A DNA stretch of 64,000 nucleotides from Christiangramia oceanisediminis. GTDB lineage: Bacteria; Bacteroidota; Bacteroidia; Flavobacteriales; Flavobacteriaceae. Below the pieces are notes generated by a model, which searched no databases, was not told where the DNA came from, and was given only the letters and a program-made list of their open reading frames with translations. This document shows positions 55,531 to 64,000 of this stretch, piece after piece (the first letter of the stretch is position 1; every line of letters starts with the position of its first letter). Location of the stretch: assembly GCF_022570735.2 (NCBI RefSeq), contig NZ_JANCNS010000003.1:806001-870000 (forward strand), given 5' to 3'. The translations under genes and the position numbers were made by a program.

Positions 55531-56409
55531 TTACAATCGCTGAATTTTTTGTTTTTCTACAATAGCTTTTTCAAATCCGGGTTCTATGGCCAGAGACTTT
55601 TCAATATGCTCAAGAGCTGCTTTCTGGTTCTCCTGTAATCTCTCTATCTGAGCCAGCCTCAGGTAAGCCCAGGCAGGAGACTTTAAGTCTTTATAACCGT
55701 AATCATTGATATATTCCTGAAGAAGCTGTTTACCCTCCTTCAACTGAACTTCGAAAATAGCTGAAGCTTCCCCAAGTTCATATTTCAAATAATTACGGGT
55801 AATCAAATTTGGTTTTCGAACGGCGGTTCTTATGGCATTTTCGTACTTAGACTTTGCTAATTCCCGGTAATCCTCGATTTTGTAGATGTAAGCGTCTGCC
55901 AGAAGTGCATCCACCTCATTTAGTCTATCCAGGTCTGATGCGTAACTTTGCGCAATTGTTTTGCTGCCTCCAATAAAACCGGGGATTTGCATATATAATT
56001 CAACCAACGCCCGCCTGGTTTCGGTATGTTTTGGGTCGAGCTCTGCGGCCTTTTTGAGATAATTTTTAACATCGGTTATAAGCAGCGCTGCCTGAAATTT
56101 AGAACCGTAGTAGGCTTTCATTCCCATAGCCCCTCCAAGTTTAAAGTTATACATGGCATTACTAGGCTCCGCTTCAACTAATTCTTTATAATAATCAATA
56201 GCCGCATCCCAATCCTTTTCAAAACTGGCAATATCTCCTAAATATTCAATAGCTTCCAGATCATCTTCGTACTGGACAAGCAATTCCCTGGCTTCTTCAA
56301 TTTTTCCCTCTTCCAGATGTTTTTTTGCCTCATTTAAATTTTGTTGAGCCACCGCCGTACCTACAAAGAGGTATATTATCCCGATGATATACTTAAAATT
56401 TGTTAACAT
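55531..56409 (-). CDS. Secreted TPR-repeat protein
   Basis: From ATG 56409 the product has 292 residues, with a signal peptide (NFKYIIGIIYLFVGTAVAQQ). A GTG at 56436 would add nine residues and cannot be excluded. TPR-like units follow: LNEAKKHLEEGKIEEARELL, WDAAIDYYKELVEAEPSNAM, LKKAAELDPKHTETRRALVE and, at the end, NQKAALEHIEKSLAIEPGFE. It is probably a periplasmic scaffold protein; partners are unknown. It is divergent from the giant repeat protein. Confidence 0.85.
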   Translation of the reverse strand: MLTNFKYIIGIIYLFVGTAVAQQNLNEAKKHLEEGKIEEARELLVQYEDDLEAIEYLGDIASFEKDWDAAIDYYKELVEAEPSNAMYNFKLGGAMGMKAYYGSKFQAALLITDVKNYLKKAAELDPKHTETRRALVELYMQIPGFIGGSKTIAQSYASDLDRLNEVDALLADAYIYKIEDYRELAKSKYENAIRTAVRKPNLITRNYLKYELGEASAIFEVQLKEGKQLLQEYINDYGYKDLKSPAWAYLRLAQIERLQENQKAALEHIEKSLAIEPGFEKAIVEKQKIQRL

Positions 56410-56547
56410 AAATAAAATTTTCTTAAATTTAACCACTATACAGCCCTGTGTTCGAGTCTATTTAGCCTAATATCCTAATAATTGTTAAGATGTTCCTTAA
56501 AACAACTCGGCATATTAAAAATTATTTTAATATTTGTGCAACTTTTA

Positions 56548-56574
56548 TTGAGTTTTAACCGAATAATAATTTTG
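56548..56574 (+). promoter_or_regulatory. Likely promoter of the gliding/type IX cluster
   Basis: TTG (56548-56550), 16 bases, then TAATTTTG (56567-56574) resembles the Bacteroidota promoter, with a spacing slightly shorter than usual. The start codon at 56592 lies 17 bases further on. Confidence 0.5.
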
Positions 56575-56591
56575 AATTTAACACCTAGCCT

Positions 56592-59500
56592 ATGCAAAAT
56601 TTTACTTTTAGGAGGAAGGGAATTAATTGGTTCCTTTTCGCCTTTATTCTATTTGTTGGGAATTTACCAGCGGCCCAAGCCCAAAATTGCCCCACAGTAA
56701 CTTCGGAACAGGAGTCCCAAAACTTCTGCTATCTTTCCCGAGTTTCAGACCTACAAGCGACTCCTAACGGAGACGGAGTACAATGGTACCGTACTGCAAC
56801 TTCAACTGTACCAATTCCAAGTGACGAGATACTTCAAGATGGCTCCTACTTCGCCGGAAATAATTCCGGAAACTGTAATGCCAGACCGGAAGTAACTGTA
56901 ACCGTTGATGATTTAGGACCACCAACCACAACTTTCGGAAACTTTTATGAGCCATGTGAATACAGCTCAGAAGACGTAACTACCGTTGGAGACCTAAAAA
57001 ACCTGGTGGTTACTTCAGAGTCTGGATACGATATCAATGTTTTTGGACAGGAGGACGAATTTGGAACCAATGAATTACCAGATAATGCTGTTCTTGTTGA
57101 TGGAAACAGTTATTTTATCGGTCAGGACGACCCTTCAAGCAGCTGTGAATATTCGTCAAGAATTGCTATACAGTACAACCCAATATTAGCAACTGCACCT
57201 GCAGCTGAAGCTGCTCAGGTATATTGCGAAGGAGCGACCGTATCCGATTTGGAGGCAGAAGGAATTAACAGATGGTATAGCACTGCTACTTCCAATCCAT
57301 TCCTTGACCCTTCAACTCCACTGGTAGACGGCGCTACTTATTACGCATCTCAAATTGTAAACAGAACCAATTCTTCCCTTCCTCCATGTGAGAGTCAGGA
57401 TAGAACTGCGGTTACTGTAACTATTACCGAAGGCCCAGATGCCGGAGAAGATAATGTAGGAGTGGTTTGCCAACCTGAAGTTTCTACTACCTTCCCAAGT
57501 GAAGATGCCGTTAGAAACTTTTACTTAGATCTATTAGCTGAAGGGGTACCAAGCAATGGAACCTTCTCTCCATCTATTTCCAATATTGTGTCTCAATATC
57601 AAGCAGATGAAGATGGCCTTGGAGACTTTACCGTAACCTATACTATTGGAGAAGATGAATGCTCAGACTCTGTAGATCTTACAATTAGAATTATTGAAGA
57701 GACACCGGCTGAAGCTGGTAGTTTTAATGATATAAATGATGTATGTGCAGAAGATATGATGATCGATCTAACTGCATTGACAAACAATGATTCTGAAGCC
57801 ACCACTGGCGGAACTTTTTCAGGAACCGGTGTTTCTGAAAACCAGTTTGACCCTTCTGTAGGAGAAGGCGAATACGAGATAACCTATTCAGTAGATGAAA
57901 CTAGCGCACCGTGTACCACAGGAAGCGATTCAACTACATTTACCATTTTTGTAAGTGAGGCTAATGCAGGTGATGACATTTCTGAAACGCTTTGTAGTTC
58001 AGATTTGGAAAACCTGGCCGATTTTGCTGATGAAATTGCGGCGCTTCTTGAAGGAAGAGATACTGACGGAACTTTTTCACCAGATCCTGCTATCGTGTAT
58101 GCTCGATATCAGAACGATCTTGCATCTGGAAGTCTTCCTCAAACTTATGATTTGGTTTATACTGTAAATGATGGTACTTGTACCGATCAGGCGAACATAG
58201 AAATTACTGTGAACCCATCACCCGATGCTGGTGAGGATGCCATAGTTGATCTTCTGCCAACAGACGATCCAATTAACTTATTCGATGAGCTAGGTGGAAC
58301 TCCAGATATGGGAGGAACCTGGAGTCCTGGAGATGGAACTTTCGACCCAGCTACTGATACACCTGGCACGTTCACCTACACTGTAAGTAACGATTTTGGC
58401 TGTGAAGATTCAGCAACTGTAACTGTTAGTGTTGAAACCGAAACCGAATGTGAAGGTGCAGCAGGTAATGATAATATTGGAGTAGTGTGCGAAGATGATG
58501 TTGCGAATACTTTTCCATCTAATGATGAGGTTAGAAAATATTATCTAAGTCTATTAGATAATGGCGTATCAAGAACCGGAACTTTTAATCCTACAATTGC
58601 TCAAATTATTGATGAATATCAGGACGATGCAGACGGATTAGGAGACTTTACCGTCACCTACACTATTACTACAACTGATGGCTGTACAGATTCAACAAAT
58701 CTTACAATTCGAGTAATTGAGGAAGGACCAGGAGAAGCTGGTAGTTTTGATGATATAATTGATGTATGTTCAAATGATGCTTCAATTGATCTAACCAATC
58801 TTACTAACAACAATCCAGAAGCCACTTTAGGTGGAACTTTCTCTGGAGACGGGGTAGCAGACAATACTTTTGATCCGTCTGTTGGACCTGGCACTTATAC
58901 AATCACTTACTCGGTAGATGATACACTACCATGTGTAACCAGTAGTGATGAAACAACTTTTACTATTACAGTAATCGAAGGCGCCGATGCTGGTGAAGAT
59001 GCTACTGTAGAATTAAGTAGTACTGATGACCCTATTGAACTTTTCGATTTCTTAGGGGGAACCCCAGAGATGGGCGGAACCTGGAGTCCTGGAAATGGAA
59101 CTTTCGATCCGGCAACCGATGCTCCTGGTGAATTTGTTTATACAGTAACCAATGGAAATTGTGAAGATTCGGCAACGGTAACTGTTACGGTTGATTCAGA
59201 AACTGAATGTGAAGGAGCTGCTGGTGATGATAATGTTGGAGTAGTTTGCGAGGATGATGTCCCTACTACTTTTACATCAAACGATGAAGTTAGAAAATAC
59301 TATCTAAATCTATTAGATAATGGCGTATCAAGAACCGGAACTTTTAATCCTACAATTGCTCAAATTATTAATGAATTTCAGAACGATGCAGACGGATTAG
59401 GAGACTTTACGGTCACATACACTATTACTACAACTGATGGCTGTACAGATTCAACAAATCTTACGATTCGAGTAATTGAGGAAGGACCAGGAGAAGCTGG

Positions 59501-61748
59501 TAGTTTTGATGATATAATTGATGTATGTTCAAATGATGCTTCAATTGATCTAACCGATCTTACTAACAACAATCCAGAAGCCACTTTAGGTGGAACTTTC
59601 TCTGGAGACGGGGTAACAGACAATACTTTTGATCCGTCCGTTGGACCTGGCACTTATACAATCACTTACTCGGTAGATGATACTTTACCATGTGTCACCA
59701 GTAGTGATGAAACAACTTTTACTATTACGGTAATCGAAGGTGTAGATGCTGGTGAAGATGCTACTGTAGAATTAAGTAGTACTGATGACCCTATTGAACT
59801 TTTCGATTTCTTAGGGGGAACCCCAGAGATGGGCGGAACCTGGAGTCCTGGAAATGGAACTTTCGATCCGGCAACCGATGCTCCTGGTGAATTTGTTTAT
59901 ACAGTAACCAATGGAAATTGTGAAGACTCAGCAACAGTAACGGTAATTATTACAGATTGTCCTGAGGAATTAACCGCAAATGCAGGTAATTTCGATAACA
60001 TATCTGATGCTTGTTCAAACGGTGATGTAATCGATCTTAGCGAATTGATGAATAATGATGAAAACGCTATAGAAGGTGGAACATTTACAGGAGAAGGTGT
60101 TATGGACAATATGTTCGATCCTACTTCAGTAGATAATGGAACCTATACTATTACTTACACAGTAGATGAAACAACTCCTTGTGTAACAGGTAGTGATTCA
60201 ACCACGTTCACGATCACTGTTTCAGAACCAGCAAATATCGGAACCGATACAACAGCCGATGTATGCGTGCTGGACGTTCAGGATCTATTCCCTGACATCG
60301 CTAGCGTTAGAAACTTCTACCTTAACCTGTTGGACGATGGAGTAGCCAGAACTGGAACTTTTAGTCCAAGTATTCAGCAAGTCATTGCCGAATACCAGGC
60401 TGATGAAGACGGACTTGGAGACTTCTCTACAGTTTATACCTTAACATCTGAAGGTGGATGTGCTTCTTCAGTTACCTTAACAGCTTCTATTTTTGAAGCC
60501 GATGTAATCGAAATCGAGCAGCCAGGGGATCAAAGCCTATGCTTAAGTGACGACGCAGTTAATCTTTCAGATTACCTGGCAGACGGAACTCTGGAAGGCG
60601 GAAGTTTCGCAGGTTACGATGATGGAACATTCGATCCTTCAGTTGTTGGAGAAGGAACTTATGATATCACCTATACAGTAAGAGGAGAAGGTTGTTCTCA
60701 GGGAACTACCACATTCTCTATCACTGTTACTGATGCTGCTTACGCAGGTGAGGATATGGAATTCGACGTTTGTATGAACGCTGGAATTCAGGATCTTTAT
60801 TTATTCCTTTCTGCTGATGCTGACATGGATGGAGAATTCACTTATAACGACGAAGTGATCACTGATGGACTTATGGATCCTTCAGCTTTCGAAGCAGGTG
60901 AATATGAAGTAACCTACACTGTTACTGCAATCAACGATTGTGGAGACGATACAGCTACTTTCACAATCACTGTGCTTGAAGCTGCCGATGCACCAGAACT
61001 TAATGACATCTCTTTCTGTGCGATCCAGAATCCAACAGGATTAGACCTGATTGCTGAAAATGCAAATCTTACTTTCTATACCGATGAAGATTTAACCATG
61101 ATGGTAATGGAAGAAGATGAATTAGTAGCGGGTACTTATTATGCTACTTTGACTCCTCAGGATGGATGTGAGTCTGAAGCAGCATCATTCACCGTTACGA
61201 TCAACGATCCTGGAACACCAACGATCGATGATGCCAATCCGGTATTCTGTGAGTATGATGATGCGACCATTGCAGATCTTAACGATGCGGTAGACCAGAC
61301 ATCAAATGTTACCTGGTTCTCCACTGCAGACGGAACTGAATCATTAAGCACAGGAACTCCTCTACAGGATGGAGTCACCTACTATGCTTCTCTATATGAT
61401 CCGGCAACAGATTGTGATAGTTCAGCTAGATTAGCCGTAACAGTAACCATCGAAGGATGTCCGCTTCTATTCCCAGAAGGTATCTCTCCAAACGGGGATG
61501 GAAGAAATGACGTATTCGATATCGAAAATATAGAACGAGAATATCCTAATTATACTATTGAGATCTACAACCGTTGGGGTAAAGTAGTATACAAAGGAAA
61601 CGCCAACACACCAGATTGGGATGGTACTACCACCGAGTCTGGAGCATTAGGCGATGATACTTTACCAGTTGGAGTCTATTTCTACCTACTTGACTTCAAT
61701 GACGGGGTTACTTCTCCTAGAAGAGGAAAAGTATACTTAAGTAGATAA
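56592..61748 (+). CDS. Giant secreted repeat protein with type IX type B sorting domain
   Basis: A 1718-residue protein. It has a signal peptide (residues about 8-30, ending AAQAQ), then many Ig-like/beta-sandwich repeats rich in Thr, Asp and Gly, with recurring GGTFSGxGV...NxFDPSV, TYTITYSVD and GGTWSPGNGTFDPATDAPG. The C-terminal 95 residues (FPEGISPNGDGRNDVFDIEN ... GVYFYLLDFNDG ... GKVYLSR) are the gliding-associated type B sorting domain used by the type IX secretion system. It is therefore exported to the surface or medium, and is probably an adhesin similar in plan to SprB-type proteins. Two adjacent 253-residue units are almost identical. Downstream are PorP/SprF and a PorE-like gene. 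Confidence 0.93.
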   Translation: MQNFTFRRKGINWFLFAFILFVGNLPAAQAQNCPTVTSEQESQNFCYLSRVSDLQATPNGDGVQWYRTATSTVPIPSDEILQDGSYFAGNNSGNCNARPEVTVTVDDLGPPTTTFGNFYEPCEYSSEDVTTVGDLKNLVVTSESGYDINVFGQEDEFGTNELPDNAVLVDGNSYFIGQDDPSSSCEYSSRIAIQYNPILATAPAAEAAQVYCEGATVSDLEAEGINRWYSTATSNPFLDPSTPLVDGATYYASQIVNRTNSSLPPCESQDRTAVTVTITEGPDAGEDNVGVVCQPEVSTTFPSEDAVRNFYLDLLAEGVPSNGTFSPSISNIVSQYQADEDGLGDFTVTYTIGEDECSDSVDLTIRIIEETPAEAGSFNDINDVCAEDMMIDLTALTNNDSEATTGGTFSGTGVSENQFDPSVGEGEYEITYSVDETSAPCTTGSDSTTFTIFVSEANAGDDISETLCSSDLENLADFADEIAALLEGRDTDGTFSPDPAIVYARYQNDLASGSLPQTYDLVYTVNDGTCTDQANIEITVNPSPDAGEDAIVDLLPTDDPINLFDELGGTPDMGGTWSPGDGTFDPATDTPGTFTYTVSNDFGCEDSATVTVSVETETECEGAAGNDNIGVVCEDDVANTFPSNDEVRKYYLSLLDNGVSRTGTFNPTIAQIIDEYQDDADGLGDFTVTYTITTTDGCTDSTNLTIRVIEEGPGEAGSFDDIIDVCSNDASIDLTNLTNNNPEATLGGTFSGDGVADNTFDPSVGPGTYTITYSVDDTLPCVTSSDETTFTITVIEGADAGEDATVELSSTDDPIELFDFLGGTPEMGGTWSPGNGTFDPATDAPGEFVYTVTNGNCEDSATVTVTVDSETECEGAAGDDNVGVVCEDDVPTTFTSNDEVRKYYLNLLDNGVSRTGTFNPTIAQIINEFQNDADGLGDFTVTYTITTTDGCTDSTNLTIRVIEEGPGEAGSFDDIIDVCSNDASIDLTDLTNNNPEATLGGTFSGDGVTDNTFDPSVGPGTYTITYSVDDTLPCVTSSDETTFTITVIEGVDAGEDATVELSSTDDPIELFDFLGGTPEMGGTWSPGNGTFDPATDAPGEFVYTVTNGNCEDSATVTVIITDCPEELTANAGNFDNISDACSNGDVIDLSELMNNDENAIEGGTFTGEGVMDNMFDPTSVDNGTYTITYTVDETTPCVTGSDSTTFTITVSEPANIGTDTTADVCVLDVQDLFPDIASVRNFYLNLLDDGVARTGTFSPSIQQVIAEYQADEDGLGDFSTVYTLTSEGGCASSVTLTASIFEADVIEIEQPGDQSLCLSDDAVNLSDYLADGTLEGGSFAGYDDGTFDPSVVGEGTYDITYTVRGEGCSQGTTTFSITVTDAAYAGEDMEFDVCMNAGIQDLYLFLSADADMDGEFTYNDEVITDGLMDPSAFEAGEYEVTYTVTAINDCGDDTATFTITVLEAADAPELNDISFCAIQNPTGLDLIAENANLTFYTDEDLTMMVMEEDELVAGTYYATLTPQDGCESEAASFTVTINDPGTPTIDDANPVFCEYDDATIADLNDAVDQTSNVTWFSTADGTESLSTGTPLQDGVTYYASLYDPATDCDSSARLAVTVTIEGCPLLFPEGISPNGDGRNDVFDIENIEREYPNYTIEIYNRWGKVVYKGNANTPDWDGTTTESGALGDDTLPVGVYFYLLDFNDGVTSPRRGKVYLSR
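58446..59945 (+). repeat. Two tandem near-identical 759-base units within the giant repeat protein
   Basis: Unit 1 (58446-59204) and unit 2 (59205 to about 59945) start at the same GAATGTGAAG and are offset by exactly 759 bases (253 codons). Many stretches over 100 bases are identical, such as 59037-59164 against 59796-59923. Older, more diverged copies lie before (57430-58445) and after (59960-60500). The near identity implies recent duplication or gene conversion. Confidence 0.92.
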
Positions 61749-61772
61749 TAAAAGGATAAACACGAAAAAGTA

Positions 61773-62705
61773 ATGAAAAAAAGAATCACAAAATATTTAA
61801 TATTCGCAGGCATTATCCTTTTTTCAATAAAAGGTATGTCTCAGCAAGATCCCCTTTTCACTCAGTACATGTATAACATGAGTGTGATTAACCCAGCCTA
61901 CGCTACCGATGAACCTGGTATGCTGGATATGGGAGGAATCTATCGAGCTCAATGGACAGATGTTGAAGGTGCACCACGTACCTTCAACTTCTTCGCCCAC
62001 ACCCCAATCAGCGAGCGAGTTGAATTAGGCTTAACCGTAGTTCACGATGAAATTGGTGGCTGGATCAAGGAAAACAACATCACTGCAGATTTCGCATATG
62101 TTATTCCAGCTGGAGAAAGAACCAAATTATCATTCGGAGCAAAAGCAGGTTTAACTACCTGGGATGCCAATATCGCCGGTTTAGATCTTAATGATCCTAA
62201 TGACCCGGCTTTTGAAAATCAGAATGAAGTTTTCCCAGTTTTTGGTGTAGGAGCTTTCTGGTTTGGAGATAAGCACTATTTAGGTGTGTCGGCTCCCAAC
62301 CTGTTCACTTCAGAATATGTTGAGAACAACGAAGGTCTTTTAAACAGAGGTACCGAAGAGATTCACTACTACCTTACCGGTGGTTATGTATTCGGAATCA
62401 GTGATAACTTCAAACTGAAGCCTTCATTCATGGCCAGAGGAGTTCAAGGTGCACCGCTTTCCATAGACGTTAATGCAAACGTATTGCTATACGATCGCCT
62501 GGAAGCCGGAATTGGTTACCGTTTTGACGAAACCGTAACAGGATTGGTGAATTTTAGGATTTCACCAGCTCTTAGAATTGGTTACGCTTACGATTATCCA
62601 ACCTACGACCTAAGCAGAGACGGATCACACGAGATCATGTTATTATTCGATCTCGATCTGTTCGGTCTTAAAAAAGGATATGACAAATCACCTAGATTCT
62701 TCTAA
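61773..62705 (+). CDS. PorP/SprF-family type IX secretion membrane protein
   Basis: A 310-residue outer-membrane barrel with a signal peptide (YLIFAGIILFSIKGMSQQDP) and the family start QDPLFTQYMYNMSVINPAYA. It ends in LLFDLDLFGLKKGYDK. PorP/SprF proteins help the type IX system secrete or anchor a partner substrate encoded next door. The giant protein upstream (24 bases) with a type B domain is the clear candidate, as in the sprB-sprF pairing. Confidence 0.95.
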   Translation: MKKRITKYLIFAGIILFSIKGMSQQDPLFTQYMYNMSVINPAYATDEPGMLDMGGIYRAQWTDVEGAPRTFNFFAHTPISERVELGLTVVHDEIGGWIKENNITADFAYVIPAGERTKLSFGAKAGLTTWDANIAGLDLNDPNDPAFENQNEVFPVFGVGAFWFGDKHYLGVSAPNLFTSEYVENNEGLLNRGTEEIHYYLTGGYVFGISDNFKLKPSFMARGVQGAPLSIDVNANVLLYDRLEAGIGYRFDETVTGLVNFRISPALRIGYAYDYPTYDLSRDGSHEIMLLFDLDLFGLKKGYDKSPRFF

Positions 62706-62717
62706 AACCCGACTAAC

Positions 62718-64000
62718 ATGAAAAAATTATATAGTACACTTTTAATAATTTCTTTAAGCGTTTCTGCTTTTGCTCAAAAGTCGGATATCCGGGATGGAAA
62801 CAAGTTTTTCGCCCAGGCTGCCTACGTTGATGCGGCAGATGCTTATGAGAACGTAAACAATAAATCTCAGGAAGTTCTTCAGAATCTTGGAGACTCCTAT
62901 TTCTACACCAACCAGATGGCAAATGCTGCCGAGGTGTATGAGTTGCTATTCCTGAGACATTCAGGAAATGTAGATAACCAATACAAGTTCAGATATGCTC
63001 ATGCGCTTATGGCGAACGGCAACTATGTAAAGGCTGATGAGTATATGAATGAAGTGACTGGTGCATCCTGGAATCATGAAGAATTTGCTGAAGAACTGGA
63101 CACCCTGGTTCCTCACAAATTCAAGTATGACCAGATCATCAATAATGCGTCTTCTTCAGACTTCGGAATTGCGTTTTACGGAGACAACAGGGTAGCTTTT
63201 GCTTCTACAAGAAATCAGGAGCGCCCGATCTATCCATGGAACAAACTTCCAACTCTGGATCTTTACAGTGCTGAAATGGACGACGAGGGAGAATTGAGCG
63301 ATATCGTTCTGTTCTCTGATGCCATCAATACCGATGAGCACGAAAGTTCTGCTACCTTCAGCCAGGACGGGATGGTAATGTTTTTTGACAGGACCAACGA
63401 AGACCGTGTAAAGAATGAAGAAGGAATGCGTATTGCACACATAAGTCTGTACCGCGCCGAGAATGTTGACGGAGAGTGGACCAATATCGAAAAACTGCCT
63501 TTCAGCAGTGAAGATTATTCGGTTGAGCACCCAACTTTAAGTGCAGATGGTTCTAAACTGTATTTCGCCAGTGATATGCCAGGCGGAAGCGGATCTTTTG
63601 ACCTGTACGTGGTAGACGTAAATGCTGACGGTACTTACGGAACTCCTCAAAACCTAGGGTCTGGAGTTAACACTCCTTACAGAGAACAATTCCCATTCAT
63701 CAGTGAAGAGGGAGTACTTTACTTCTCTTCTGACGGACACCAGGGATTTGGTAATATGGATATCTTCCGTACTGAAGGTGACTTTTCTGAAGTTGAGAAC
63801 CTTGGAGGTTCTATCAACGGTGGTCATGATGATTTTGCTTTCGTAATCAGAGAAGGAGACGAAAAAGGTTTCTTTGCATCTAACAGAAGAGGTACCGACA
63901 ACCTGTACCAGTTCGTTAGAGAAGAGAACGAGATCATCAAGGCTCCAACCAAGACTGATCCAACTTCTGGCCTTCCAACCATTCCGGTTGATGGAAGCAA
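62718..64000 (+). CDS. PorE-like type IX accessory protein with TPR and PD40/WD40 repeats (partial)
   Basis: From ATG 62718 the frame is open to the window end, so the C-terminus is missing. It has a signal peptide (KKLYSTLLIISLSVSAFAQK), then TPR-like helices (GNKFFAQAAYVDAADAYENV, ANAAEVYELLFLRHSGNVDN). PD40-type beta-propeller units follow (EHESSATFSQDGMVMFFDRT, EHPTLSADGSKLYFASDMPG, REQFPFISEEGVLYFSSDGH). In relatives an OmpA-type peptidoglycan-binding domain closes the protein; here it would lie beyond the window. It probably ties the type IX complex to the cell wall. It follows porP/sprF by 12 bases. Confidence 0.9.
   Translation, partial: MKKLYSTLLIISLSVSAFAQKSDIRDGNKFFAQAAYVDAADAYENVNNKSQEVLQNLGDSYFYTNQMANAAEVYELLFLRHSGNVDNQYKFRYAHALMANGNYVKADEYMNEVTGASWNHEEFAEELDTLVPHKFKYDQIINNASSSDFGIAFYGDNRVAFASTRNQERPIYPWNKLPTLDLYSAEMDDEGELSDIVLFSDAINTDEHESSATFSQDGMVMFFDRTNEDRVKNEEGMRIAHISLYRAENVDGEWTNIEKLPFSSEDYSVEHPTLSADGSKLYFASDMPGGSGSFDLYVVDVNADGTYGTPQNLGSGVNTPYREQFPFISEEGVLYFSSDGHQGFGNMDIFRTEGDFSEVENLGGSINGGHDDFAFVIREGDEKGFFASNRRGTDNLYQFVREENEIIKAPTKTDPTSGLPTIPVDGS

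Noticed and set aside
56482-56700. 72-codon plus-strand frame at the start of the giant protein
   Set aside because: It overlaps the real start in another frame and has no motif or start signal.

Overview
The window looks like chromosomal DNA of a marine-type member of the Flavobacteriia (Bacteroidota), broadly Gramella/Christiangramia-like. Supporting signs are a SusC/SusD pair, a PorP/SprF protein next to a giant adhesin with a type IX secretion type B sorting domain, an L17 with a long charged tail, lipoproteins with short Bacteroidota-style signals, and promoters of the TTTG-N19-TAnnTTTG type. The genus is an inference. No rRNA, tRNA, CRISPR array, insertion sequence or phage gene was seen.

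Layout. 1-4700: end of an unidentified gene, a MarC protein, a tiny membrane protein, an SDR/DUF2867 protein, a BCCT transporter and a small gene split by a frameshift. 5234-14874: the most unusual stretch. It holds a beta-helix lipoprotein, two tandem guanidino-group hydrolases (CtlX-like and DDAH/arginine deiminase-like), a GH2-like lipoprotein with no ATG start, and, overlapping it, a 1246-residue membrane protein that joins a cellulose-synthase-like GT2 to a GH26 glycosidase domain and a second TIM-barrel-like domain. 15202-22299 (minus strand): citrate synthase, a glycogen synthase, enolase, two secreted beta-barrel proteins and carA, most with their own terminators. 22408-39728 (minus strand): the merged str-S10-spc-alpha ribosomal cluster, from rpsL to rplQ, with fusA, secY, infA and rpoA but without tuf, adk or map. 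A strong promoter lies before rpsL. Two RNA hairpins, one terminator-like, lie between rpsJ and rplC. An eight-unit heptad repeat lies between secY and infA.

40170-45561: a SusC/SusD outer-membrane uptake pair and a small secreted protein, with no degradative enzyme next to them. 45751-56409: housekeeping genes (rlmB-type methyltransferase, rhomboid, rarA, radC, mpl), a three-gene envelope operon (lipoprotein, DUF5723 protein, secreted protein), a HAD phosphatase, a polysaccharide-deacetylase-like protein whose metal site looks lost, and a TPR protein. 56592-64000: a cluster linked to type IX secretion and gliding: a 1718-residue repeat protein with a type B sorting domain, PorP/SprF, and a PorE-like protein cut by the window end.

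The best candidate for an undescribed system is the 9831-14874 pair. One inner-membrane protein carries both a processive beta-glycan synthase and a periplasmic glycan hydrolase, and it is translationally coupled to a GH2-like lipoprotein. The beta-helix lipoprotein at 5234-7702 may belong to the same pathway. I infer a system that makes, trims and exports an exopolysaccharide; the glycan is unknown.
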